NCBI GenBank assembly: GCA_021296165.1
Contig: JAGWAW010000061.1
Location: 1 to 7,827 of the forward strand
DNA from: Nitrosopumilaceae archaeon
Lineage (GTDB): Archaea > Thermoproteota > Nitrososphaeria > Nitrososphaerales > Nitrosopumilaceae
Direction of reading: 5' to 3'
DNA length: 7,827 nucleotides
In this document: one piece after another, positions 1 through 6,991 of the stretch
Layout: each line of letters begins with the position of its first letter
How positions within the stretch are numbered: position 1 is the stretch's first letter
The notes under the pieces: generated by a model
What the model saw: the letters and a program-made list of their open reading frames with translations, nothing else
Databases searched by the model: none
Told to the model about the DNA's origin: nothing
Position numbers and translations under genes: made by a program

Positions 1-143
1 TGTTGGAGTGATCCCAGTTATTGTACTGCATCAGACGCTAATTTTGGCCCCCCGGCATACACATTTTCGTTTACTGGATCACCACCTGCTCCAACTGCGG
101 CATGTTTACCAAACCGCACATAATGTGGTTTATCATGGCGTAT

Positions 144-1271
144 TTATGGCGCGGATTCCTGTATCTGTCTCCCGTCCTGAATATCTTTATCCGGCGTATG
201 GGGTACTTGATATAGATTCAGATATTGGAACACATCTTGCTGCATTCTTTTTTTTCGCCGGTGGGACGTTTGCCGAGTTTCCGCTTTAGGCGTACGTGCG
301 CATGCGATTCGCGTACGCCGACGCAGGTACTGTCCAGCATTTTTGCGGTATCTGTTGATATCTCTTTTCTTCGTGTTTGGTGTGATATGGGGTAGATTGT
401 CAGGCATGGTGAGATGATCCTCCTTGAGGTGTATAAAACCATGCTTGCTGCCCTCGACTGGATTGAATTTGTGGATTATCAGGATGTCTGCGGCCACTGC
501 GTATTGGGTCTTTATGACGTGCCGCCTGGCCCTGCCTGGGTATCTTTTTGGATTTGTATAGTCATTGGGTTGGCATATTTGTTGCCCCGGTGTATCTGTC
601 AGAATGGCCAGGCCGGGGATTTGCTTTTTGAGGTCCTCAACTGTCTTGGCCGTGCCCGCCATATCATACACCTTTTCAGGCAGAGGAATGCAGTTTTCCA
701 GGCCGGTTCAAGATCCGTTATGTCTCTTGATACGGTTGTCCGGCCCGCGCCAAACAACAATAAAACAACGCACCGGACGGTATGCGTACTGTAGTGGAAC
801 GGGAGCATAGGTATGGTCTTTCAGGATCAAGGAGAATTTACATCCTGCCCCTGCACCGCGCTCGCTGGGGCGTTTGGAGGGTACGGCTGTCTTGCATTTC
901 GCATATTCTTTGGAGACAGCATCATGCAGCGAAGGCTGCGGGGGGTGGTGCCGCAGATGGTCTTGAAGGGGCTTGCGCTACATAACTTCATGCAGGTTGG
1001 CATGTTGTGAATGAATATTAAGGATCTTCATCAGCTTGTTCTGTACGCCCATGATGGCCAATCCGCCGCCGGCTAAGATGGCTTTGCGCACAGGATCTGC
1101 GTCCATGACTTGGCGTTGCAGGCTGAGCCTAATTGCGAGCATATCTGTAATGTGAGCGAGTACATCCTCGGGTCCGCCCCCCAGACTGGCATGAGCCAAC
1201 GCATCATGGCCGTATCCTGAGCGTAAAAACCAAGTGGATCTGAGAGTGTACTGTGAACGATCGCTATTGGT
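144..1271 (-). pseudogene. Decayed protein-coding gene with two in-frame stops, family unknown
   Basis: Seen: on the minus strand one frame stays in register from base 1271 down to a TAA at 146-144. It is broken only by TAG at 980-978 and TGA at 710-708. This leaves open pieces of 97, 89 and 187 codons; about 17 stops would be expected by chance over that length. The translation looks protein-like: for example helical GPEDVLAHITDMLAIRLSLQ in the first piece and TAKTVEDLKKQIPGLAILTD in the third. Codons often begin with a purine, which favours this strand over the codon-aligned opposite strand, which has more stops. There is no ATG near the 5' end; the frame runs to a TAA (1274-1272) inside the next operon's TATA box, so the 5' end may be missing. 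The last 70 residues are very basic and may be frameshifted. Inference: each stop could arise by one substitution in a former gene. I do not recognise the family. A faint transposase-like reading (TD in ILTD, then NPVEG) is not enough to name it. Residual short products, such as the last 175 codons from a GTG at 671, cannot be excluded. Confidence 0.5.
289..319. repeat. 8-bp inverted repeat with palindromic centre
   Basis: GGCGTACG (289-296) and CGTACGCC (312-319) are perfect inverted copies separated by 15 bases. The spacer contains the palindrome CGCATGCG (299-306). It lies inside the decayed minus-strand gene, about 35 bases from an 8-base T run (248-255). It could form a hairpin or be a chance product of GC-rich sequence. 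No flanking duplication marks it as a mobile-element end. Confidence 0.35.
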
Positions 1272-1278
1272 TTATACC
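1271..1278 (+). promoter_or_regulatory. TATA box of the OFOR operon
   Basis: TTTATACC stands out in this sequence. The centre of its AT core is about 27 bases before the ATG at 1301, the usual archaeal distance from TATA box to transcription start. Transcription would then begin at or next to the start codon, giving a leaderless mRNA for the first gene. This supports the short cysteine-rich frame as a real gene and as the head of the operon. Confidence 0.55.
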
Positions 1279-1300
1279 ACCGTTTGTTTTGGCATAACGT

Positions 1301-1447
1301 ATGGCCACTACAGATGATGACGAGAACTTTGCGGTCTGTATCGAGTGCGGGCACCTCATAGAGAAGTGTGAGTGCGTGTGCCCGTACTGCGGTGAACGCG
1401 ACAAGTGCGAGTGCGCCCTGTTTGATTCCGCCACTGGAGGGGGCTGA
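1301..1447 (+). CDS. Small cysteine-rich, probably zinc-binding protein (48 aa)
   Basis: This 48-residue frame has eight cysteines, at 13, 16, 23, 25, 27, 30, 36 and 38. CIECGH and CPYCGE look like two zinc knuckles of the CxxCG type, separated by a CxCxC stretch; a CEC follows. The N-terminus is acidic (DDDE) and the tail is glycine-rich. The ATG lies about 27 bases after a TATA box, consistent with leaderless translation. The stop is one base before the ATG of the OFOR alpha gene, so the two are almost certainly co-transcribed. The function is unknown. Zinc binding is the simplest reading; an Fe-S role beside a ferredoxin-reducing enzyme is possible but unproven. A part in assembly or regulation of the oxidoreductase is inferred from position only. 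The frame is short, but cysteine pattern, promoter and spacing agree. Confidence 0.7.
   Translation: MATTDDDENFAVCIECGHLIEKCECVCPYCGERDKCECALFDSATGGG
1436..1443 (+). promoter_or_regulatory. Ribosome binding site of the OFOR alpha gene
   Basis: GGAGGGGG lies at the end of the cysteine-rich gene. Its GGAGG core matches the anti-Shine-Dalgarno sequence and ends eight bases before the ATG at 1449. It supports that start over the longer open frame reaching back to 1368. It also fits a pattern of leaderless first genes and Shine-Dalgarno-led internal genes. Confidence 0.6.
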
Positions 1448-1448
1448 G

Positions 1449-3350
1449 ATGGTTGACTTCACCTGGCTCATAGGCGGCCCCCAAGGGAGTGGCGTTGAGA
1501 CTGCCTCGACCATATTTTCTGGAGTGTGTGCCAAGGCCGGATACCAGATATTTGGAAAGCGGGAGTTCCATTCCAACATAAAGGGAGAGCACAGCTACTT
1601 TGAGGTCCGCGTGTCGGACAGGATGGTACGTTCCAACTCGTCGACAGTAGACCTGATGGTATCGTATGACGCCGAGACTATATTTCGCCATTACTCCACC
1701 GTGGCCCCGGGTGGCTCCATCATATATGATCTGGATATGAGGGACACAGAAACCGTTGATGTGGCCACCATGGATCCGTACTTTAAGGAGCGACTGCATG
1801 CGGAGATACGGCGACTGGGCGTCCCACCCACCGTCCGCGGCGTACTGGATGCGGCTGCCCGCAGCGGCGTACGGACGTACCCGGTATCCTTCAAGGATCT
1901 GCTCGCCGACCTGGCCGAGCAGCATGGCAACCCGCGACTAAAGCTCATGAAGCGCATGTACAACGTATTGGGAGTGTCGCTCTCCGCTGGGCTGGCAGGG
2001 CTGCCACGAGATCTGCTACTGAGATTGATCCAGGACGTATTCCACAAGAAGGCAATGGTGAAGAAGCTGAATGCCGACGCGGCTGCCCACGCGTACGACG
2101 CGGGCGCCGACTTGGGGGATATTGCCCACGTCTTGGCAGGTGCCGAGAAGCGCCCGGGCACGGCCCTAGTACAGGGTCACCAAGGCACAGCCATAGGAAA
2201 GATGGTGGCCGGCTGCCGCTTCCAGTCATACTATCCGATCACACCGGCCTCCGACGAGAGCGTATATCTTGAATCCAACGAGATACTGGACGTCAAGCAC
2301 GCCCGGCCCGGCTCCATATCGGTGGTACAGACAGAGGATGAGATATCGGCCATAGGGATGATGATCGGCGCCGCCCTGACCGGGGTGCGTTCGTCCACAT
2401 CCACGTCGGGGCCTGGATTCTCGCTCATGGCCGAGGCTCTGGGGTGGGCGGGAATAAACGAGGTACCCGTCGTCATCACGCTTTATCAGAGGAGCGGCCC
2501 CTCTACAGGCCTGCCCACTCGCCATGGCCAGGACGATCTGCTCTTTGCTGTGTTTGGCGGGCACGGCGAGTTCCCCCGCATCGTGTACGCCTCAGGTGAC
2601 ATTGAGGAGTCGTTCTACGACACGTGCCTCTGCTTCAACTACTCGGACGTCTACCAGCTACCCGTGATCCACATGATGGACAAGTTCCTCTCCAGCACGA
2701 CCACCACATGTCCGGTCTTTGATCCCTCTCGCGTCACGATCGACCGCGGCCGACTCTTGGACAGCATAGATGGCGAGTATCGACGGTTCCAACTGGGCGG
2801 CGACGGCATATCGCCGCGCTCATACTTGGGGCTCAAGAACGGTATATTCTGGAACACGGGCGATGAGTCCGACGAGACCGGCCATATCACCGAGGACCCG
2901 GTGGTGAGGCGCCAAATGATGGACAAGCGGCTCTCCAGAATGGATATCGTACTGGAGCGCGTCCCCGAGGAAGAACAGGCCGTCTGCCACCGCGCCGGGG
3001 AGTACACCATAGTATCGTGGGGATCCACCAAGGGGCCTATACTGGACGCCCTAGAGATGCTGGAGTCGGAGGGAGTGTCGGTGGGGTTCATACAGGTAAA
3101 GATGCTCCACCCGTTCCCCGCCAAACTCGTAGAGCGCCTTCTGGGGGGCGCCCGGGTCATAATAGACGTGGAGTCGAACCAGACCGGCCAGATGGGGAAT
3201 CTCTTTTCCCAGAATATATTCCGGCGCATAGACCACTACATATTGAAGTATACGGGAAGAGGGATGACCTGTGACGAGTTATACGATGCCATGTCGGATA
3301 TAATAAGGGGCGGGGCTCCCTACAGGACGGTGCTAATGCATGGCTCTTAG
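1449..3350 (+). CDS. 2-oxoacid:ferredoxin oxidoreductase, fused gamma/alpha subunit
   Basis: This is the large subunit of a cytoplasmic enzyme that interconverts 2-oxoacid plus CoA and acyl-CoA plus CO2, with ferredoxin as electron carrier. At 633 residues it matches the fused crenarchaeal type, e.g. the Sulfolobus OFOR a-subunit. The gamma domain is at about 1-195, opening with GGPQGSGVETAS and containing GKREFHSNIKGEHSYFEVRV. After a linker, the alpha domain starts near 240. YPITPASDES (262-271) is the signature loop that contacts pyrophosphate and substrate; the TEDEIS and GPGFSLMAE segments and the arginine at QRSGPSTGLPTRHG follow. The C-terminal part has the usual VKMLHPFP segment. The start at 1449 has a good Shine-Dalgarno sequence and begins directly at the gamma domain. 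Its last 11 bases overlap the beta gene. Substrate (pyruvate, 2-oxoglutarate or broad) cannot be read from sequence, so porA and korA are both possible. In thaumarchaea this enzyme serves central carbon metabolism beside the 3-hydroxypropionate/4-hydroxybutyrate cycle. Confidence 0.95.
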   Translation: MVDFTWLIGGPQGSGVETASTIFSGVCAKAGYQIFGKREFHSNIKGEHSYFEVRVSDRMVRSNSSTVDLMVSYDAETIFRHYSTVAPGGSIIYDLDMRDTETVDVATMDPYFKERLHAEIRRLGVPPTVRGVLDAAARSGVRTYPVSFKDLLADLAEQHGNPRLKLMKRMYNVLGVSLSAGLAGLPRDLLLRLIQDVFHKKAMVKKLNADAAAHAYDAGADLGDIAHVLAGAEKRPGTALVQGHQGTAIGKMVAGCRFQSYYPITPASDESVYLESNEILDVKHARPGSISVVQTEDEISAIGMMIGAALTGVRSSTSTSGPGFSLMAEALGWAGINEVPVVITLYQRSGPSTGLPTRHGQDDLLFAVFGGHGEFPRIVYASGDIEESFYDTCLCFNYSDVYQLPVIHMMDKFLSSTTTTCPVFDPSRVTIDRGRLLDSIDGEYRRFQLGGDGISPRSYLGLKNGIFWNTGDESDETGHITEDPVVRRQMMDKRLSRMDIVLERVPEEEQAVCHRAGEYTIVSWGSTKGPILDALEMLESEGVSVGFIQVKMLHPFPAKLVERLLGGARVIIDVESNQTGQMGNLFSQNIFRRIDHYILKYTGRGMTCDELYDAMSDIIRGGAPYRTVLMHGS

Positions 3351-4299
3351 GGTTGCCGACTACAAGACAGACGTACACAACGATTGGTGTCCTGGCTGTG
3401 GCGACTTTGGAATAGTGAACGCCATACAGATGGCGCTGGCCGAGATGGGCGTAGAGCGGGATAGGACCGCGATATTCTCCGGCGTGGGCTGCTCTGGCAA
3501 GACCTCCCATTTTATCAACACGTACGGCATACATACGCTGCATGGCCGTGTCATGACCTTTGCGCAGGGCGCCAAGGTGGCCAACCCTGACCTGACGGTG
3601 GTAGCCATCGGAGGCGACGGGGATGGTCTGGGTATAGGCGCCGGACACTTCGTGGCGGCCGGGCGGCGCGACATAGACATGACGTACATAATATTCGACA
3701 ACGGTGTGTACGGCCTGACCAAGGGACAGGCCTCGCCCACCCTGAAGCTCGGAGAGCAGCCAAAGTCCCTACCCAAGCCAAACCTGAACTATAGCGTCAA
3801 CCCCATAGGCTTGGCCATAACGTCGGGGTACACGTTCGTGGCCCGGGGGTACTCGTACGACATACGACACCTCAAGGACATGATCATGCAGGCAGTGCGC
3901 CATAAGGGTACCTCGTTTCTGGATGTGCTCCAGCCCTGCCCCACCTACAACGACATTAATACCCGGGACTGGTACGCGGGCCTCGACATGAAGGATGTGG
4001 CCGAGCGTCACTCCAGAATATACAAGCTGGAGGATACCGGCTATGATCCGGCGGTGCACTACGCCGACAGGGGGGACTTGGACGAAAAGATATCCCAGGC
4101 ACTCATCCGCTCACTGGACTGGGGTGACAAGATCCCTATAGGCGTATTCTACAAGAACGAGCACATAACCTCGTTTGAGACGCGTATGCAGGAACACATA
4201 CCTAACTATACCGAGAACCCCCCTGCCCACCAGCGTATCTCCGAGGAGGAAAGGCCCATCACCGACGTCTCCGGACTGCTGGGCTCTCTTCTGGTGTAG
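3340..4299 (+). CDS. 2-oxoacid:ferredoxin oxidoreductase, beta subunit
   Basis: This 319-residue protein is the thiamine pyrophosphate (TPP) and [4Fe-4S] subunit that pairs with the upstream gamma/alpha subunit. Cluster ligands are C17 and C20 (WCPGCGDFG), C51 (GVGCSGKT) and C200 (LQPCPTYN). Their spacing nearly equals that of the four cysteines in Sulfolobus OFOR b-subunits. The TPP/Mg site is at 91-101 (GGDGDGLGIGAG) and continues at N121 (DNGVYGLTKGQASPT). The length is normal and all key residues are present, so it should be active. The ATG lies inside the end of the alpha gene with an 11-base overlap, indicating translational coupling and equal subunit supply. A weak AGGA (3324-3327) is 12 bases upstream. 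No separate ferredoxin-like delta subunit follows, as expected for the two-subunit type. Substrate choice (porB versus korB) is unresolved. Confidence 0.95.
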   Translation: MALRVADYKTDVHNDWCPGCGDFGIVNAIQMALAEMGVERDRTAIFSGVGCSGKTSHFINTYGIHTLHGRVMTFAQGAKVANPDLTVVAIGGDGDGLGIGAGHFVAAGRRDIDMTYIIFDNGVYGLTKGQASPTLKLGEQPKSLPKPNLNYSVNPIGLAITSGYTFVARGYSYDIRHLKDMIMQAVRHKGTSFLDVLQPCPTYNDINTRDWYAGLDMKDVAERHSRIYKLEDTGYDPAVHYADRGDLDEKISQALIRSLDWGDKIPIGVFYKNEHITSFETRMQEHIPNYTENPPAHQRISEEERPITDVSGLLGSLLV

Positions 4300-4743
4300 C
4301 GGGGACTTTGCGCCCGGCATCAGCCCGCGTCTGCCCGCCGCAGAACGGGCATTGGGCGCTTTGGACCCGCCAAGGCTGCGCCGCAGCAGGGCCGCATCAG
4401 CCATGGCACATACAGGAATACCCCGCTGCCGTAATGACATGTCCGGGGCATGACCGCAGGGTGATGCGCCAACTGGCCCGGCCTGCCTCCCATATGTGCG
4501 CCCGCTGCCGGAATGTGGGCCGTACGAGTGCCCTAGACACATGCCGATGCGCGGGGGGTGCCCGGGCGGCCACGCCTGGCCTACGCGCCGGCCTGATCGG
4601 CCGCATGCGGCTTGGTCGAAGGGTATGGCAGGGCCTAACCCCCGCCGGCTTGGTACCTTTGGCTGCTGTTCGGGCTGGGTTCGGTCCGGCGCGGTCCGCA
4701 GCAGTATTACGCGTCGGCGGGCTGCGGTGGGAAAATCAATTTA
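4300..4743. other. GC-rich intergenic region without a convincing gene
   Basis: Between the OFOR operon and the aminopeptidase lie 444 GC-rich bases. The plus strand has a 156-codon frame (4308-4778, TTG start), but its product is mostly Arg, Ala, Gly and Pro and runs into the aminopeptidase gene. I saw no tRNA T-arm, RNase P motif or SRP RNA motif. The only recognisable elements are a hairpin near the left end (4332-4351) and an AT-rich promoter-like patch at the right end (4731-4745). It is long for a compact archaeal genome, so an unrecognised structured RNA or a decayed gene is possible. Confidence 0.5.
4332..4351 (+). terminator. Possible hairpin terminator after the OFOR operon
   Basis: TGCCCG and CGGGCA form a 6-bp stem with an 8-base loop, starting 33 bases after the beta stop codon. 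No clear T run follows, only TTGGGCGCTTTGG. Archaeal termination relies mainly on T-rich tracts, so this is a weak candidate, and it may instead protect the mRNA 3' end. Confidence 0.25.
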
Positions 4744-4745
4744 AT
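4731..4745 (+). promoter_or_regulatory. BRE/TATA-like promoter of the aminopeptidase gene
   Basis: GAAAATCAATTTAAT is the only AT-rich patch in about 450 bases. GAAAA resembles the purine-rich BRE contacted by TFB, and TTTAAT (4740-4745) the TATA element. Its centre is about 26 bases before the GTG at 4768, the same geometry as at the other two promoters here. It overlaps the ATG at 4744, which would then be untranscribed. Confidence 0.45.
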
Positions 4746-5667
4746 GGTGTGGCGCGGGCAGCATACAGTGGACCGTGAGGACTATCTCAAGGCCGGCCGG
4801 GTCGCCGGTGAGGTGCGCGAGATGGTGCGCCGCCGCGACTGGATCGGCAGGACGGTATACGAGGTATGCGAGTGGGTGGAGGCTGAGATAAGGTCCCGGG
4901 GGGCCGGATGCGCCTTTCCGGTCAATACCAGCATAAACGAGGTGGCGGCTCACTATACAGCCGAGCCTGACGATGCCCGCACCATAGACTCTGGCGACTT
5001 GGTGAAGGTGGACTTGGGGGCTCACGTAAACGGCTACATCGCTGATACGGCCGTCACCGTCTCGTATGATGACCGGCACGATGCGCTGGTCTCCGCCGCT
5101 GAGGATGCCTTGGACAGGGCCATGAGGATGTGCCGGGTGGGCACCAAGGCCAGCCAGATAGGCAAGGCCATAGAGGGCGTGATAAAGGGAGCCGGATTCA
5201 GGCCTATAGCCAACCTCAGCGGCCATTCCTTGGACAGGTATACAATCCATGCAGGAAAGACCATACCGAACATATGGTCGTTCGGGGGGTTCTCCCTGTC
5301 GGGGCAGTCGGCGTATGCGTGCGAGCCGTTCTGCACCTACAAGGACGGCGGGGGATTTGTCAGGAACGGCGCGGTCAAGAACATATTCGCCCTGAACAGC
5401 CGGAAGAGGACCAAGGATGAGCGGGCAGATCGTATGGCCGACTACATCTGGGATACCTTCAACTCCCTACCGTTCGCCTTGCGCTGGCTCACCGGCGAGT
5501 TCGGAGATGCCGCACACGGACTGCTGGATCATCTTGTCAGCAAGAAGGTGGTCAAGGCGTACCCCGTACTGGTGGAGACCCACGGCAAGGTGGTGGCGCA
5601 GGCCGAGCACACCTTCATACCCGGAGAGAATGGTCCTGTCATAACAACCGCGTGGAATGGTGGCTAG
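4744..5667 (+). CDS. map: Methionine aminopeptidase, type II
   Basis: This cytoplasmic metalloprotease (M24, pita-bread fold) removes the initiator methionine from new proteins. Counted from the ATG at 4744 it has 307 residues. The five metal ligands are present: D90 (KVDLGAHVNGYIAD), D101, H161 (SGHSLDRYTIHAG), E194 (YACEPF) and E288 (QAEHTF). H70 (VAAHYT) matches the conserved substrate-pocket histidine. The type II insert precedes the last ligand (about 215-275). Every landmark but one is offset by exactly eight from the Pyrococcus furiosus enzyme (D82, D93, H153, E280; E187 is offset by seven). A GTG at 4768 (codon 9) would start the protein where the Pyrococcus enzyme starts, giving 299 residues, and it has a TATA-like element about 26 bases upstream. 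I favour GTG 4768 as the true start, though 4744 is the longest frame. The gene appears monocistronic and converges on a minus-strand operon 23 bases away. Confidence 0.93.
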   Translation: MVWRGQHTVDREDYLKAGRVAGEVREMVRRRDWIGRTVYEVCEWVEAEIRSRGAGCAFPVNTSINEVAAHYTAEPDDARTIDSGDLVKVDLGAHVNGYIADTAVTVSYDDRHDALVSAAEDALDRAMRMCRVGTKASQIGKAIEGVIKGAGFRPIANLSGHSLDRYTIHAGKTIPNIWSFGGFSLSGQSAYACEPFCTYKDGGGFVRNGAVKNIFALNSRKRTKDERADRMADYIWDTFNSLPFALRWLTGEFGDAAHGLLDHLVSKKVVKAYPVLVETHGKVVAQAEHTFIPGENGPVITTAWNGG

Positions 5668-5670
5668 GGC

Positions 5671-5685
5671 TCCCCGCGTCGGGGA
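5671..5685. terminator. Hairpin in the gap between convergent genes
   Basis: TCCCCG and CGGGGA form a perfect 6-bp stem with a 3-base loop (CGT). It fills most of the 23-base gap between the aminopeptidase stop and the minus-strand zinc-ribbon stop. It reads the same from both strands, so it could mark the 3' ends of both transcripts. There is no T tract on either side, so a terminator role is inferred from position. Confidence 0.4.
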
Positions 5686-5690
5686 CTGCC

Positions 5691-5870
5691 TTATCCCTCG
5701 CGCTCTTCGCCGAATATGCCGCACACCGCGGCGGCGCGGCCGCACCGGGGGCAATCTAGTACCATGCAAACATGGTCGCCGTCAGCGTGCGGCCTTTTGG
5801 AGTCCAGCCCGCAGTGCTTGCACCGAATTACTGTGTGGGGCACCACAACCCTTGACTTCCTGAACATCAT
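5691..5870 (-). CDS. Small zinc-ribbon protein, function unknown (59 aa)
   Basis: A basic N-terminus (MMFRKSRVVV) is followed by CKHC (C17, C20), C35, CPRC (C40, C43) and C50. Two CxxC knuckles 20 residues apart form a plausible zinc ribbon of the kind seen in nucleic-acid-binding or protein-binding modules. It is the last gene of the TBP operon. Its first ATG (5870) overlaps the TGA of the DUF1512-like gene in an ATGA arrangement, and a second ATG follows at 5867, so translation is probably coupled. The C-terminus is acidic (GEEREG). I do not recognise a family. A role in transcription or RNA handling is suggested only by zinc-ribbon form and operon context. The open frame continues upstream as the antisense shadow of the neighbour; the start is set by the gene overlap. 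Confidence 0.7.
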   Translation of the reverse strand: MMFRKSRVVVPHTVIRCKHCGLDSKRPHADGDHVCMVLDCPRCGRAAAVCGIFGEEREG

Positions 5871-6982
5871 TGCCCTACGCCACCGGTGTTTCCCACTCCT
5901 ATGACCACCACGGCACGTCCCTTGACGGTATCTTCGCGTATTATGTCTGATACCATGGTGGTGGCCTCCTCGACGGCGCCATATATGGGGGCCGTCATGA
6001 GCGTTATGGATTCCTTTATCGATTGTTTTACGATTACGCTGTACACGGGAATATCGTACTTGGATGCCACCTCCTCTATCTGGAACCTCTCGGTACCCGT
6101 ACCGCCTATGGCCGCACCGAACCCGCGCGAGACGGAGCCTGACTCCTCCCCTTCCATCTTCAGCGCCGCGTCCACCATTATGATGGCCGCCGGCCTCCCC
6201 TCCCTTATGATGCTGTGCAGGGCCTCGTCGGGCCTGCCCACCACCGGAGCGGGCCCGTCGGCCTTTACCAAAATGACGCGCCGGCCGTGCATCTCCGTCC
6301 GGGCGCACACAGTCTGGTGCGCTATGGTCTCCTTGGGCAGGTCCCGCATCATGTTGGCCAGCACGGTGGGGCCAACCGCGTCACCCACAGGCTGGCATTT
6401 GCTAAAGGCGCCCATGGCATCCATCATGGCCTCTGCCTCCTCCATCACGAACGGCAGCATCATCTGAAGCGGCAGTATGAGCGGGTAGTTGTTCTGCTTC
6501 TTGGCTGTCAGATACATGTGGTTCACCACTCGGTGCACCAGCCGGAGTGAGGCGGTCACCTCCAGCAGGGTCTGTACGGTGGCCGTCTGGACCCCGTCGC
6601 TTCTTCCCAGCATGGCCTCCACTTGGGTCTTGGTCAGCGCCTCCCTGCTCCGTACTACATGCCGCACCTTGGCCACCACCCCGGCGGGGTCCATGTCCAC
6701 CGGTGGTATGGTGAAGTAGTCGGCCATAACTCGGATGCGCCTCTCAGATTCGGGGTCTGACACCTCTAGCTCCCGCACGTACGACAGTGTCTTCTCCATG
6801 GAGGCGGTCCCGTACTCGTTCAGCTTCTTGATGTTCTTCTTGATCTCGCCGGAGGATACCAGCAGCTGGATTCGCTGGCCGTAAAATACAAAGAGTATGA
6901 CCGGCAGTATCCACACTAACATCATGAGTGGACTGGTATCGTCCCCCAAGGAGAAGAGTCCTTCTACGTCGGACCAGTTCAT
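5867..6982 (-). CDS. Probable DUF1512 family membrane-anchored archaeal protein
   Basis: The protein has 371 residues. After a short N-terminus, residues about 18-35 (SPLMMLVWILPVILFVFYG) form one clear membrane helix, followed by a charged segment (about 44-85), so the bulk probably lies in the cytoplasm as an anchored domain. A helical middle part (about 100-195) leads into a mixed alpha/beta C-terminal region with KADGPAPVVGRPDEA (240-254), GFGAAIGGTGTERFQIEE (287-304) and a glycine-rich end (VIGVGNTGGVGQ). Size, single N-terminal helix and C-terminal motifs fit my memory of DUF1512, an archaeal family of unknown function; a profile search would settle it. No catalytic function can be assigned. 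It starts 9 bases after the TBP stop and overlaps the zinc-ribbon gene by 4 bases, so it is the middle gene of that operon. No strong Shine-Dalgarno sequence is visible. Confidence 0.85.
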   Translation of the reverse strand: MNWSDVEGLFSLGDDTSPLMMLVWILPVILFVFYGQRIQLLVSSGEIKKNIKKLNEYGTASMEKTLSYVRELEVSDPESERRIRVMADYFTIPPVDMDPAGVVAKVRHVVRSREALTKTQVEAMLGRSDGVQTATVQTLLEVTASLRLVHRVVNHMYLTAKKQNNYPLILPLQMMLPFVMEEAEAMMDAMGAFSKCQPVGDAVGPTVLANMMRDLPKETIAHQTVCARTEMHGRRVILVKADGPAPVVGRPDEALHSIIREGRPAAIIMVDAALKMEGEESGSVSRGFGAAIGGTGTERFQIEEVASKYDIPVYSVIVKQSIKESITLMTAPIYGAVEEATTMVSDIIREDTVKGRAVVVIGVGNTGGVGQ

Positions 6983-6991
6983 AGCACTGTC

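Noticed and set aside
1..123. Forty open plus-strand codons ending in TAA, possible C-terminus of a Ser/Pro/Thr-rich protein
   Set aside because: A run this short is common by chance, there is no start in the window, and the third-position GC bias of the neighbouring genes is absent.
704..716. GGTTCAAGATCC resembling a tRNA T-arm on the plus strand
   Set aside because: Loop is one base too long for a T-loop with C61, and no acceptor, D-arm or anticodon arm pairs around it.
414..794. 126-codon plus-strand frame, followed in register by 813-1010
   Set aside because: Codon-aligned antisense of the minus-strand pseudogene. It is rich in Cys, Leu and Trp, and the same register has more stops than the minus frame.
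1368..1448. 27-codon N-terminal extension of the OFOR alpha frame
   Set aside because: It overlaps the cysteine-rich gene in another frame. The ATG at 1449 has a strong Shine-Dalgarno sequence and begins at the conserved gamma-domain start.
2651..3229. 192-codon minus-strand frame inside OFOR alpha
   Set aside because: Antisense shadow of a well-supported conserved gene; Ser/Arg-rich with no motif.
4308..4778. 156-codon plus-strand frame before the aminopeptidase
   Set aside because: TTG start, Arg/Ala/Gly/Pro-rich product typical of GC-rich noise, overlaps a certain gene, and has no recognisable domain.
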